DNA from: Neopestalotiopsis rosae | Taxonomy: Eukaryota; Ascomycota; Sordariomycetes; Amphisphaeriales; Sporocadaceae | Assembly: GCA_023078685.1 (NCBI GenBank) | Contig: JALGAS010000007.1 | Location: 1,364,001-1,428,000 of the forward strand | Direction: 5' to 3' | Length of the DNA: 64,000 bases | Shown here: positions 11,389 to 21,860 of the stretch, one piece after another | Layout: the number at the start of each line of letters is the position of its first letter | Position numbering within the stretch: the stretch's first letter is position 1 | Translations under genes and position numbers: made by a program | The notes under the pieces: generated by a model | What the model was told of the DNA's origin: nothing | The model's database searches: none | What the model saw: only the letters and a program-made list of their open reading frames with translations

Positions 11389-14300
11389 CTAGAAGCCCCA
11401 GCCACCGCCGCCGCGGCGCTCTCCATTATCGCGACGGTCACCGCCACCGCCCATGAAACGGCCGGCCATATCGAGAGCACCTTCCACAAACTCATCGGGG
11501 CCGCCTTCGCGACGGTCGTCATCACGACGGCCACCACCGAAACCGCCCTCCTCGCGGCGACCACCACCAAAGTCGTCATCGCGACGACCGCCTCCGAAGC
11601 CGCCACCGAATCCTTCCTCACGGCGCTCGCCGCCATAGTCATCACGACGACCACCACCGTACTCGTCGCGACCGCCGCCATAGCCTTCCTCGCGGCGGCC
11701 ACCACCATAGCCGCCCTCATCGTCCCGGCGACCACCTCCGAAACCTCCGCCGAAGCCCTCTTCACGGCGTTCGCCGCCATAGCCTTCTTCGCGACGACCA
11801 CCGCCGTAGCCGCCCTCTTCACGTCGGCCGCCACCCCAAGAGCTTTCCTCTCGCTGCTCGTATGTGTTTCCGTTGTCTTCCCATCGGCGCTCAGTGCGCT
11901 GCTCGTAGCCGCCGCCGTGGCTAGGACGAGTCTCGGTGCGCTCCTCGTAGCCGTGGCTTTCCGTGTTACCGCGGCGGTCTTCGTTTTGCTCATATCGCAT
12001 GTAACTCTCAGACTCACCGCCGCCAGAGTACTCGGTTCGAGAGACTTCAGCCTGGCCGTAGCGGTTACCAGAGTGTCCATACTCTGTGCGAGACTCGGTG
12101 TATGAGTTGTTGTCCTCACGGCGGCTAGAGAAGGACTCCTCCTCGTTCTTGCCGAAGCCTCCGAGCAGAGATCCTCCAACCTTGTTAAGGAGGCCACCCA
12201 GGCCACCCTCGCTTGAGTCGTCTTGACGACGGCCAGAGTTTCCAGAGCCGCTTGTTGGCAGCGAGATGCCAGTCTGGGACTGAACGGCGTCGGAAATGCC
12301 ACCGGTGATGCCACCAACAATGGCGTCAGCGGCAGCGCCGGCAATGCGGTCCTCAAAGGTTCCGCCCTCGGCGAAGTTCTTGTGCATGCCGAGAGGCTTG
12401 CCGCAACCGTGACCAGTGTCGTGAACACCCTCCTTGTGGTTCTCGCCGTTCTGGACTCCCTCGCGCGACAGCTTGCGACGGAACTCATCCTTTTCTTGGT
12501 CGTCCTTCTGGTTCCACCAGTCCTCGACAGAGCGGATCATGATATCTCTGCAGTCTCTGGCTCCGTCCTCACCCTGCTCTCGCTGAGCGGGGTGGTGCAT
12601 GACACCAGCGATGATGCGGTTCATCAGACGATCAACATCGACGCTCTCATCATCCCAAGCCTCCATCAGCTGGGGGACAACCCAGGCAACTACCTTGCTA
12701 GCAGTCTTGCCAGCAGCCTCGTTGAGGATGTTGGAGAAGTGGTCCTTGGACAACATGGAGTGGGTGGGGTCAGAGCAGTTGTCATCGTTGAAGACAATGT
12801 GCTGCTCATTCTCACTGCTGGCAATGATCTCAGCAGAGCCGGTGCGCAGCTCGTTCTTGATCTGCTGGAGGACGGGGACGACCATGGGTGCCATGATGGA
12901 GAAGACCCAGACGGACATCTGCTCTTCGAGGTTCTCAATGAGCTTGGGCAGGACGGGAATCTTCTCAATGGCCTCGCTGATGCTCTTCAAAAGTTCATCG
13001 TGGAACTCAATGGCAGGCATTATCTGCTTGAAGATGTTCTGCACGTATTGAGTGAACTCCTCGGGGTCACGAGGGGAGACCGAGACATTCTCCATCTGCG
13101 AGTTGTTTGCGTTTTCTTGAATCTCCTGCATCTGCTGCTTCTTGTCGCCGCTACCTCCAATGAGTCCATCGGGGATCTTGTCCAACAGGTCTGCAATGTA
13201 ACTGGTATCGTTCTTGGAGTTTTGGGTCAAGGTGCCCTCAAGCTCATCAATTTCATTCTGCGTCAGCTTATCGGAAACTAATTCCTATGTTAGCTGGGTA
13301 TTCAAAAGTTATATCACAAATAGGGGATGAAGACGCACCTTCTCCAGTCACGGAGTGCAAGAAGTCAACACCACCAAAGGTACCAGTGATACAGGGGTAG
13401 ACTTCGTGGCGAACGCCCTCAATGCGCATCTTGGTATCACGACCGACGTGAGGGAAGACATCCCGTTCACCCAACTCGATAAGAGCAAGCTCAGTGTAGT
13501 TACTGTGGGCAAGGAAATCTATAATTCGTCAGTTAGTACGTGTTCTTTTAGGGCATTCAGGGAATAGCGCATGTATCTCACCCTCGCAGGCGTGGAGGCC
13601 AGTTCCCATCAGTCTCAGAGCCTCGTAGAAGTCGTCCTTGTTCTTGTTCTGGTTGTATGAACGACCGAGCTCGATGCATCGGCCAAAGAGCTTTCTAATG
13701 TGCAAGGCAGTGGTCATGATGTTGACATCCTCGTTGGCGATATAGTTCTTGAGGCCGGTTCGCTCATCGACGGCAAGTTCAACTTCCTCGTCGATGGGTC
13801 CACGGAGTCGTCTGTCATAGTCGCGAGCATCAACTCCAGGGGCAGGGTATCCCTTGGGGTTATCTGTAATACATGGTTAACTGGGGGTCTCCTCTTGACA
13901 AGCTGCCAATGATGGGCCGATGGCCGCCTTTCCAGGATCTGGCGATTGACGTGGGATTGAGCAGCGAGATTATAGAATGAAGAATGCTTACCAATGTGAT
14001 CCTCGGGACGGTAGGTTCCCAGGCGGTCTGCAGTGACTTCGAACTCCTTGGAGCCGTAGCCAAAGGTCAAGAAACCGAGAACGCAGAGCAAGAGGCGGAT
14101 GGCCTCGGCCGAGACAGACTTGACCGTTCCCACATCGATAGCCTGCGAGTAGTCACGGAGCCAGTTTCCAAAGTAGACACGGGAGACGGCGAGCTTGTCA
14201 AACTTCTTGCCGCCGGCGGCACGAGCCAGGAGAAGAGTGAGCAGAGTATCCTCGATATCACCGTGGCGCCCTGTGAAGCGAGTGTCTCGTTAGCGAAAAA

Positions 14301-14500
14301 AGGGCGAAAAAACTAATCAATTGGGAAGGGAATGCATCCCGCTGCTAGAATGATTGATTCTAGAAGTATCACTTACAGTTCTGGCCCTCGACCTTGGAAA
14401 TAGAGGCGATGTTGCCAGCACCAAACGCCAGGGCTGGTCTGGCATAGACCAGCACGACTACCAGCGCCAACAAGGCGGGGTAGGGCTTCAAAGTAAACAT
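11389..14500 (-). CDS. het-c: Heterokaryon incompatibility protein HET-C
   Basis: Five exons (14377-14500, 13992-14270, 13582-13863, 13339-13518, 11389-13277) encode 917 aa. All four introns (106, 128, 63 and 61 bp) have GT..AG ends. The protein opens with a signal peptide (MFTLKPYPALLALVVVLVYA) followed by the family hallmark AFGAGNIASISKVEGQNWRH, then VYFGNWLRDYSQAIDVGTVK, GFLTFGYGSKEFEVT and GTGLHACEDFLAHSNY. Next comes a long helical region (to about residue 630), and from about residue 760 a glycine-rich tail of GGGRREEG/GGGRRDD-type repeats. This is the Neurospora-type HET-C (signal peptide, Gly-rich tail), not the Podospora HET-C glycolipid transfer protein. In Neurospora, allelic differences in het-c trigger death of fused heterokaryons and the gene is linked to a HET-domain partner, pin-c. 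No HET-domain gene is visible in this window. Long frames in the other phases of exon 5 are composition shadows. Confidence 0.95.
11450..11860 (-). repeat. Degenerate in-frame repeat encoding the Gly/Arg/Asp/Glu tail of HET-C
   Basis: Within exon 5 the sequence consists of imperfect repeat units of roughly 30-40 bases encoding variants of YGGGRREEG, FGGGFGGGRRDD and YGGERREEG. One longer unit (EGFGGGFGGGRRDD) occurs twice, which points to tandem duplication. Such tracts change length easily by slippage or unequal crossing-over and encode a disordered, charge-patterned segment. Confidence 0.75.
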
Positions 14501-17500
14501 CCTGGCACAGCTCTAGATGCTTTTCGAATGGTATAAAAGTACGTATGGGTTCGCAAAAATGGTGTTCACATGAAAGAAGAGAACAGGAGACGTCTGGAAG
14601 GAAGACTCGGGTTCATATGGGGGGAGGAAAGAGGGCAGGAAATCCAGGTCTCAATCCAGGGGAGCAGAGAAAATGTGACGTGTTTTGGAGGGGCAGCATT
14701 GAAAGCTCTCCCCGTCGAACGAGGGGATCGTCTTGATTCAGAACTGCCAAGACCGCGATGTGCAAGCTCCGTTGATTTTATTGGATCGCCGCCGACTTAC
14801 ACAGCTGAGGTGGAGGAGCGAATGTGAAACGCTCTGAGCCGTCGCCCGGTAGTCTGCTCTGGCCCGACAGGGGTGCATAGTACGTATGCCAGTAGTCAGA
14901 GGCTATGCATGCACTTGATAGGCACAATGTTCAACGGGGATTTTTCTTCACAGTGGGCAATCAATGAATCGGGAGGCCACCCACCTGTATGCATGCACGT
15001 AGCGTCTGTCTGGTGTATGTGTGTGTTGTGTTCTTATGTGTTGGAAAGCTGAGATGCTCGCGATCCAACAGACAGCATCAACAAGCTTCTTGCCAAGACC
15101 AACCAAGTACCCACCCATTTACGTACTCTCTACATACTGCCAGCTGCTCAAGCTTGCTTGTGTGGGAATCAAATCTAATACGTACTTGATATGCCTATTG
15201 TGATGTCTTGTTGGCCGAGGCTCTTGTCTCTGAAGTAACATGAGCATGTATCATACCCAGGTATAGCTCTTGTGGGTTCACTTTTACAGGACCATCTTAT
15301 CACTTGCGCACAGTTCAGCGGTCCATGAGCACAGTACTGTAGCACGCGCGTAGAATGGGGGAATTGAAGGCTTGAACTGACTAGAGATAACCTTAGCTGG
15401 ACCCTGATCTATGCGCCTGCCAAGAAGATCTAACGTTAGCATCATCAGCCAACACTAGTCAAGCTCTCTCTCGAGAGGCGGTGTTTTGTTTCCCGTCAGA
15501 AACGGTGAAGGGCGGAATCGTGAGCGGTTTCGCACGTGGCATCGCGGTTCATGTTCGATCAAGTACGAGGCTACAGATGCGATCTGTACAAAGTAGATAG
15601 GAATGGAGACACGACTGCCCGCCACTACGCGGTCTGGCCCAACTCGGCCCAAGCAAGTGCAGTCTCTTGCTGCTGCCATTCTCAACAGGCGACCCCGCAC
15701 CATGACAGTGCTATTGCCTTTTAGTGTATCTCTTGCGTACAGCCTCGTGCTAATCACATTCGAGGTACCCATCCCTGCCTCGCCCGTGTTATTCTCCCCC
15801 AAGTCTTGACGCGTCAGAGGCTTCAACCATCTTTCCAAGACCTCTTCACCCGACACCGTCGAAATCAGGCGTTGTAGCTGTAAACTTAACCGGCTCATGA
15901 CAAATAGTACTTGTCAATCCAGTAGACGCAATAGAGATCTCATTGTCGCTGTTTCGCGTAAATGGGTATCGCGTTGTCATCACTGTCACAAAACAACACT
16001 GTTACTGACAGGCTTGTTGTAGCTGATCCCAAAAATATCAATCCTGATGCATTATACGCGCGCTATTCGATTGCAACATTCGAAGGAGACTTGAAACAGA
16101 GCATACCGCGGTGAGGAATATGCATACTTCTTGAATACAGAAGATAGACTGTTGGAAAGGTGACTGTAACTCGAATAATTGCGTCTTCAGCCAGGCGGTG
16201 GGAATCAAGACTGTTAGCACAGCTAATAAATGCGTTGCTAAACAAAAAGAACCATGCTATCATAGAGACGTATTCATTGCTATACAAGAGGGGATATATT
16301 GATAGTTATCTTTTGCATTGAGAGGGTCGTTGTAGTATTGCCATATGATACAAACAAAGTTCATTTATTGCAGTGTCCGGAGGCGGTGTGTAGTTGGTGA
16401 TGCCATATTGGTAGGCCTCAATACACATGGTGTCGATCGAGTGTGGCAGATATACTTGGCCTGAAATGATGGCAAGGTGATGGCTTGGAACCCGCCGAAA
16501 GGCCCTGGCCGTCGCTGGCTTCAGGGCAGGCAGAGGTTCGACAAGGGAGACAAGATTTCATGCGCCGAAGGAAGATGGGAGGGTCGTGCGACTCCAGCAA
16601 TGCCATAATCAGAATCCTATACTACGACTGCGCGGGGAAGAGCCATTGTGAGGGATCAAGGGTTGGCGACCGCATCGTAATGAGGTAGCTTAGGTAGGGA
16701 TTGCATCGTAGAAGTCGGAGGCATCACTACAAGGTAGATGGAGGTTAGAGAGCCCTTGGGGAGTTCCGTCCAGTACCTACTCCATGGAAAATTGGTGATA
16801 CGATAACAAGAAATAACACCTGCTACACGAAGTATGAAGCGATGCTTTGCACGAGGTGGCGCTAGACTCCTCCTTACCGTATGCCCGTGAACATCAAGGC
16901 AAGAACGCACAAGTATTTAGGGGAACAGGACAGCCACGAGGGCTCTGTTCAGGTTACTGGGTGACTGTAACATGGAAGACCTCACGTGTAAAATAACATA
17001 GGTGAAGCATCAAGACACAAGGGCCCTTTCGAGCCCGGGCGAGAGGGCCCAGCGCATGCATTGGGAGGAGAATCAGGCCAAGTACGAGGTAGTGATGCAG
17101 CCCTGAAGTACGGATAGAGGTTATAACCGGACGGGGCTTTTGCACAATGGGCTCACCTACCAGACACAGCAGAGCAGAGGCCCAGGCATTTGCAGACGCC
17201 ACTGGTAGAAGAGGGAGAGAGAGAGCCACGAGGGATAACGGTAACGCTTCAATGCTCCGAGGTTAAGGTGACGAGAACAAACAGCAAGGTGCATGGCGGC
17301 ATTGGTGACTTGCAAGAGCGCACCAACTCTGAGGCCCTTTCCACCGGACCTTCTACAGGTATTCCATGCCCACGTTACAGTCCAGTCAGTCTACTCTCCA
17401 GCAACCCTCTGCTCGAGGGAAAGGCTGGCAGTCACCATCCATGCGCAAGGTCGGTCAGGCACACTGAGACTGGGCGCGCCAGTAGACCCAGCTGAGCGAG

Positions 17501-19184
17501 CGAGTGAGTGAGTGAACAAGCAAGTGAGCCGACCTTGGGAGGTATTGATGGGGAGCCTAGGACGTGGGGGGTCCTGGGGTGTCTGGAAATTCAGAGCGCC
17601 AGATCACAGCGACTGATGCGAAGGAAATGCTCGGGCGCTTGGGCGGGCGATTGCCGCTTTAGCAAGGGGCACTTTGCCAGTGCATCAGCACCACTGGGAA
17701 TCAGCCAGTGAGCGTGGGGCATTGGGTGTCACCGATGGAGCCCTGCATAACAAGCCTAAAACACCATAAAAGTCGCTACATCAGCACCCTCATGGCCCAT
17801 GAACCTCTTAAACAGGAGCTCAAGTTCCAGCGGTGCCGGCTTGGCTTCAAAACACCGCCAACATTGGGAGAATTCGGAAAATGGTACGGAAATCCTCAGT
17901 GCACAAGATGTGAGTACAAGTCACCCTGAAATAATTCCCGTCACTGCACAAATTCTTCAATTGCAAATCGACCGCAATATATCATGACCTATAAAGTTGG
18001 GTGCACCAAGTACCTGCGCGCCAGGAGGTTGAGCCCCGGTCTTGTTGTGCAGTGCTGCCGTTTTTACCTCGCCCATCGATTGAAAGGGCGAAGCACCAGG
18101 CCCGACCCCCCTGGCACTTTTTCCCATCGTTGGGCGGCCCAGTCGCTACAAAGTACCACTGGGCAGGACTTTGATCAATTGGAGCAGCACCTCACTCCAG
18201 AGCCGAGCGACCTCATGGCGCTCTCGCTCATTCTGCCTGCACACGTAGCAGCAAGCACAACAACAGATGATCCAAAGTATACAAACTGGACGGCGCTCAT
18301 TCTTTGCCAGGCTATTGCCATTATAATTACGGGATCGATTGATGCTACAGCACTTGAGCATGACATGGCAGGTATTAATTCTTTTTCATTGCATTTGGCA
18401 AGCTCTATGGCTCTTGCCAGAGAAATTGTCGGATATTATGATGTTGTCGTCATTTGGTGGTGCTGTTGCCTTCTGTGCAACTGCCCGGCTACGGTACTGG
18501 GACGGGTGTGCAGTAAGTTAAGAGGTAAGGTCTTTGGTGATGCTAAGAGGTGGTTCGTTCCCCGACCCCAAGAGTACAGAGGAAACTGGGCGGGGCAGGG
18601 AGGCGCCAGAGTGGCATCACTTTCACAGTCACTCTTCGGTAAAAGTGTTTGTCTGGCGCCAGATAGAGGTAGGTAATAAGGTGGTATGTCGGCTATGTAG
18701 CTGGAGTTCAAGTAGTGTACTTCGTAGGTAGGTAATGTAGGGCACAAGCAATGAGAGGAGGGAACGCCCAGGCCGTTCTGTTCTAGGTTGAGTGGAGGTG
18801 GCCCCCTCCCAAGGTGGTGCCTGTGGTGAAGCGCGAAGATCAGAAGAAAAAAAAATTGTCGGCTGCTGGAGCTGCCCCCCTCCCCCAAAGCGAGTGGGCG
18901 ATCCAGCGCAATCAGTGACACGGTTGCCCCTCACATAAATGCGCCCGTCCCCCAAATCTTAGGCGCTGTTTTGCGCCGTCCCTCTTCTCCCTCTTCCAAC
19001 TTAATTCACTGGCAAAAATTCGCGCCTCCACTACTCCACTGTCCCGGGCCCCAAAATCAGCCCCAGAACTTCACTGAATTTGTTCGTTTCAATCGACGAT
19101 TCAGGACACCGCCCCAAGGCCCTTCAATTCTTTCAGAACTCACCACAACCTCGCCGGCGCAACCACCCACCACAATTAAAAAAA
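14501..19184. other. Large gene-poor divergent intergenic region, 4.7 kb
   Basis: This lies between the divergently transcribed het-c and HMG-box genes. No frame shows a recognisable domain. The longest is a 230-codon plus-strand frame at 17984-18676, with low-complexity Cys/Trp stretches and no family resemblance; a 147-codon minus-strand frame at 15455-15898 is similarly featureless. Base composition is ordinary, with no strong AT-rich decay of the kind left by RIP and no transposon ends. TAGGTAGGTA-type motifs occur at about 18662 and 18725. It could hold long leaders, distal regulatory sites or non-coding transcripts. Confidence 0.5.
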
Positions 19185-20804
19185 ATGGCCCGCCCCAAGA
19201 AGGAACAAAAGGCTGCCGCTGCTGCAGCAGTCCCAGCACCAGCACCACCACAGCTTCTGCCCCAAGTGCCTGCTCCCGCTGCATCGCAGGTTCTGCCCGA
19301 CAGCTCTGCTACGCTCGTCATTAACCGCGCCGAGTACGCAAGACTTAGAGACTCTGTAAGTTCCATGCCTTTTTATTCTCAACAACGCCCAAAAGAAACC
19401 ACAACCACAACGCTCCGTCCACTGTCTGGGAACAGACATGACCAGCCATTCATGAGCTGCAACTTGGTTGCCCAGCAATCCAAACACCCCATGTTCCTGC
19501 CACGCCGCGCAACATTTTTTGTGCTGGTTTTCAAGCAATCCGCTCCATCTTGACATCAATTGCACTCACATCGATTTGCCCTCATCTACCGCATCCTATA
19601 TCCTCATGCCCATGCACTCATAATAAGCCGTGACCTTCGGGTACTCGCGATATGATGATGTCACCGGCATTACATGGAATAACCCCATAAGCTCTGCAAA
19701 AATCTTATCTGTATTCACGAGCATTGCGTGCAATGTATGAAGAAGTGTTCATATGACATTACAAGACGCGTCTTTAGCGTCTGTTCTGTTTATGTTCTTC
19801 GACCCCGCATTATCAGCGTGCAGGGGTGTCGAGAGCTATACTCCTGCTTACCATACAATATCCTCTGTGCGCGTGCAAGTTGCAGCCCATTGTTTAACCA
19901 TGGCCCATTTCTATATCATCCCACCACCAGCGTGATGTATACGTGCTAGAGCTTTTCGCTAACATTCAATCCAAAGGTCCACTCTCGCCTCTCTACTATT
20001 CAGGAGCTGCTGAGGGACTTTGCCGCTGACTACTTGCGCCAAAGCAACCTGCTTGTCGGCGAGCCCACTTCTCTGGAGAACATCCCCAGCCTTGGTGCTC
20101 TTGCCAGACTTGATGGAGCCTCTCTTGGTTTCGCACCTCCCCCCGCCGAGGCCCTCCCGGCTGCTGAGGAGAAGAAGGAGCGCAAGAAGCGCCAGCACGA
20201 CCCCAACGCTCCCAAGAGGCCGTTGACTCCTTACTTCCTCTACATGCAAACTGCTCGCCCCATCATTGCAAATGACTTGGGTGCCGATGCCCCCAAGGGC
20301 GCCGTCCAGGAAGAGGGCCAACGGCGCTGGGCTGCCATGGGTCCCGAGGATAAGAATGCCTGGAACAATGCCTACCAGTTCAACCTCCGCCTCTACAATG
20401 CCCGTGTTGCCTCATACAAGGCTGGTAACCTGACTGCCAGAGACATGAGCGACCAAGAGGCCCTCACTTATGCCGATGCCAACCAGCTTCCTCAGCCTAC
20501 TCTCGCTGGTGTTGACCCCGCCGCTGGAGGTGTCGGTGCCAACGACCAGGACGCTATTGTCGAGCAGCTTCAGATGACTGCCCCCGTTGCCGTCTCTGCT
20601 GTCTCTGAGGAGGTGACCAAGACCCCCAAGCCCAAGCCCAGCAGAAAGCGCAAGAGTACCGCTGCCGATGGAGAGGATGTCGAGGCTAGTGCTGCTAAGA
20701 CCGCCACGCCCGCCAGCCCCGAGAAGAAGCGCAAGCGCCAATCCAAGGCTGCAGAGCCTGCGTCGGAGGAGCCTAAGAAGTCCGCCCGCAAGAAGAAGAA
20801 CTAA
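19185..20804 (+). CDS. HMG-box chromatin protein with Lys-rich tail
   Basis: Two exons (19185-19355 and 19977-20804) encode 332 aa. Exon 1 ends at GACTCT|GTAAGT and exon 2 resumes after CCAAAG with GTC CAC TCT, giving a continuous helical segment (INRAEYARLRDSVHSRLSTI). One HMG box follows at about residues 120-190 (HDPNAPKRPLTPYFLYMQTA, then RRWAAMGPEDKNAWNNAY). The C terminus is rich in Lys/Ala/Pro with basic patches (KPKPSRKRKS, EKKRKRQSK, KKSARKKKN), fitting nuclear import and DNA binding. HMG-box proteins of this layout bend or bridge DNA. A relation to yeast Hmo1 is possible, but I cannot establish it here. The start lies in an A-rich context (AAAAAATGGC). The 621-bp intron is far longer than any other in this window; no further exon was found in it. 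Confidence 0.87.
19356..19976 (+). other. Unusually long intron (621 bp) of the HMG-box gene
   Basis: The donor is GTAAGT, a branch-like GCTAAC lies 13-18 bases before the 3' end, and the acceptor is AAAG. Other introns assigned with confidence here are 47-290 bp. A TGATGATG at about 19652 resembles a box C/D snoRNA C box, but no CTGA box or guide arrangement could be found, so no RNA gene is called. Confidence 0.7.
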
Positions 20805-21860
20805 ACATTGTCTTCGTCTCTGTGTATTCCTACAATGTTTCTTCTTTCCTGCTGTCTATGGAGATACCACTTGCGTACCGCGCCGCACGTACATGATGTT
20901 GCCAACTGATCTTTGGTGATTTTGATCGGAGGGGGGCATGGGGGTCCAACAATTATGAGGGCAATTCGAGAGTTCGAAGAGAAAGGGAGGGAGGAAGGGA
21001 CTGGTTTAAGCCCGGTGGCTTTTGGGTTGTATGAATTTACGAGTTTCTGCTGCTTTCGTGTCGCATTGACACTGAGAACAAGGCAGCAATCATTGGTACA
21101 TAAAGGGTCAAGGAGTTCGAGTAAGGATTTTCTAGGCGGTCGAATTGTACCGCGAATTCACATGCTGTTCCCAAAACAATAAAGTATTGTCAAGTTACTA
21201 CTCTGCCCCATCTACTCAATGTGAAATATGACATGACAGTAATGAATAGATGAGTGGCACAAATCGTCATGTTGCGACGTGTATCTGAGTGTGATGTTTG
21301 AGCCGAAAAGACGGGTCAATGATGAAAAGCACACAGGTAACCAGCACAGACAGGGCTTTTCTGTTTTGATCGTCGACTGAATATTGATATATATATATAT
21401 ATATATATGTATGTATAGAGCATATAAGTTTGGCGACATTGACGGCGCGGTCATGGGATATGATAATTAAATGAATATAGTATAAATACTCGGCAAGACT
21501 GAAAAAGAAAAGACCATAATAGCTCAGCGACTATACTACAGCTCACAGTAAAGATAGACCAAGTCAACCAAAAGAATCGGTATTCTGGACAAGGTTGCGC
21601 TAAGGGGCTCCTACATGTCAAATGATGGACTCTTGTGTTATCCACGTTGCGTAACGTCGGCGTGTGAGTGGTCTCGATGAGGCAAAGAAATGCGAATACT
21701 TCTGGTCTCTTGCTGGTTTTGTATACAACCAGTCAAGAAACGATAATACTGGCAACTAAATTTTCCCTCATTCCTGGAGACATTGTCTACATTCTACCAT
21801 ATGAGAACTCAACAGCTTCAACTTTTCTTTCCTTGCTACTCTCCTGCCCAAAAAAAATCC
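20805..21860. other. Convergent intergenic region between HMG-box and urease genes
   Basis: About 1.06 kb holding the 3' flanks of two convergent genes. The only structure I see is an AT dinucleotide repeat at 21387-21408. No coding signal. Confidence 0.55.
21387..21408. repeat. (AT)11 microsatellite
   Basis: A perfect run of 11 AT dinucleotides, followed by a short GTATGTATA stretch, in the convergent 3' flank of the HMG-box and urease genes. It is likely polymorphic between strains. Confidence 0.95.

Noticed and set aside
11304..12488. A 394-codon same-strand frame overlapping the het-c last exon
   Set aside because: It is an Ala/Thr/Val-rich shadow of the Gly/Arg repeat tail and follows from its GC-rich repeat composition; the HET-C frame is clearly the coding one.
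12223..13281. A 352-codon antisense frame across het-c
   Set aside because: Leu/Val-rich antisense shadow of a conserved coding exon; no domain and no independent start or splice evidence.
15455..15898. A 147-codon minus-strand frame
   Set aside because: No recognisable content or context; not distinguishable from chance.
17984..18676. A 230-codon plus-strand frame in the het-c/HMG gap
   Set aside because: No domain, odd Cys/Trp-rich stretches, no usable intron pattern; kept only as part of the gene-desert observation.
19640..19700. Possible box C/D snoRNA in the HMG-gene intron
   Set aside because: Only a C-box-like motif is present; no D box or terminal stem.
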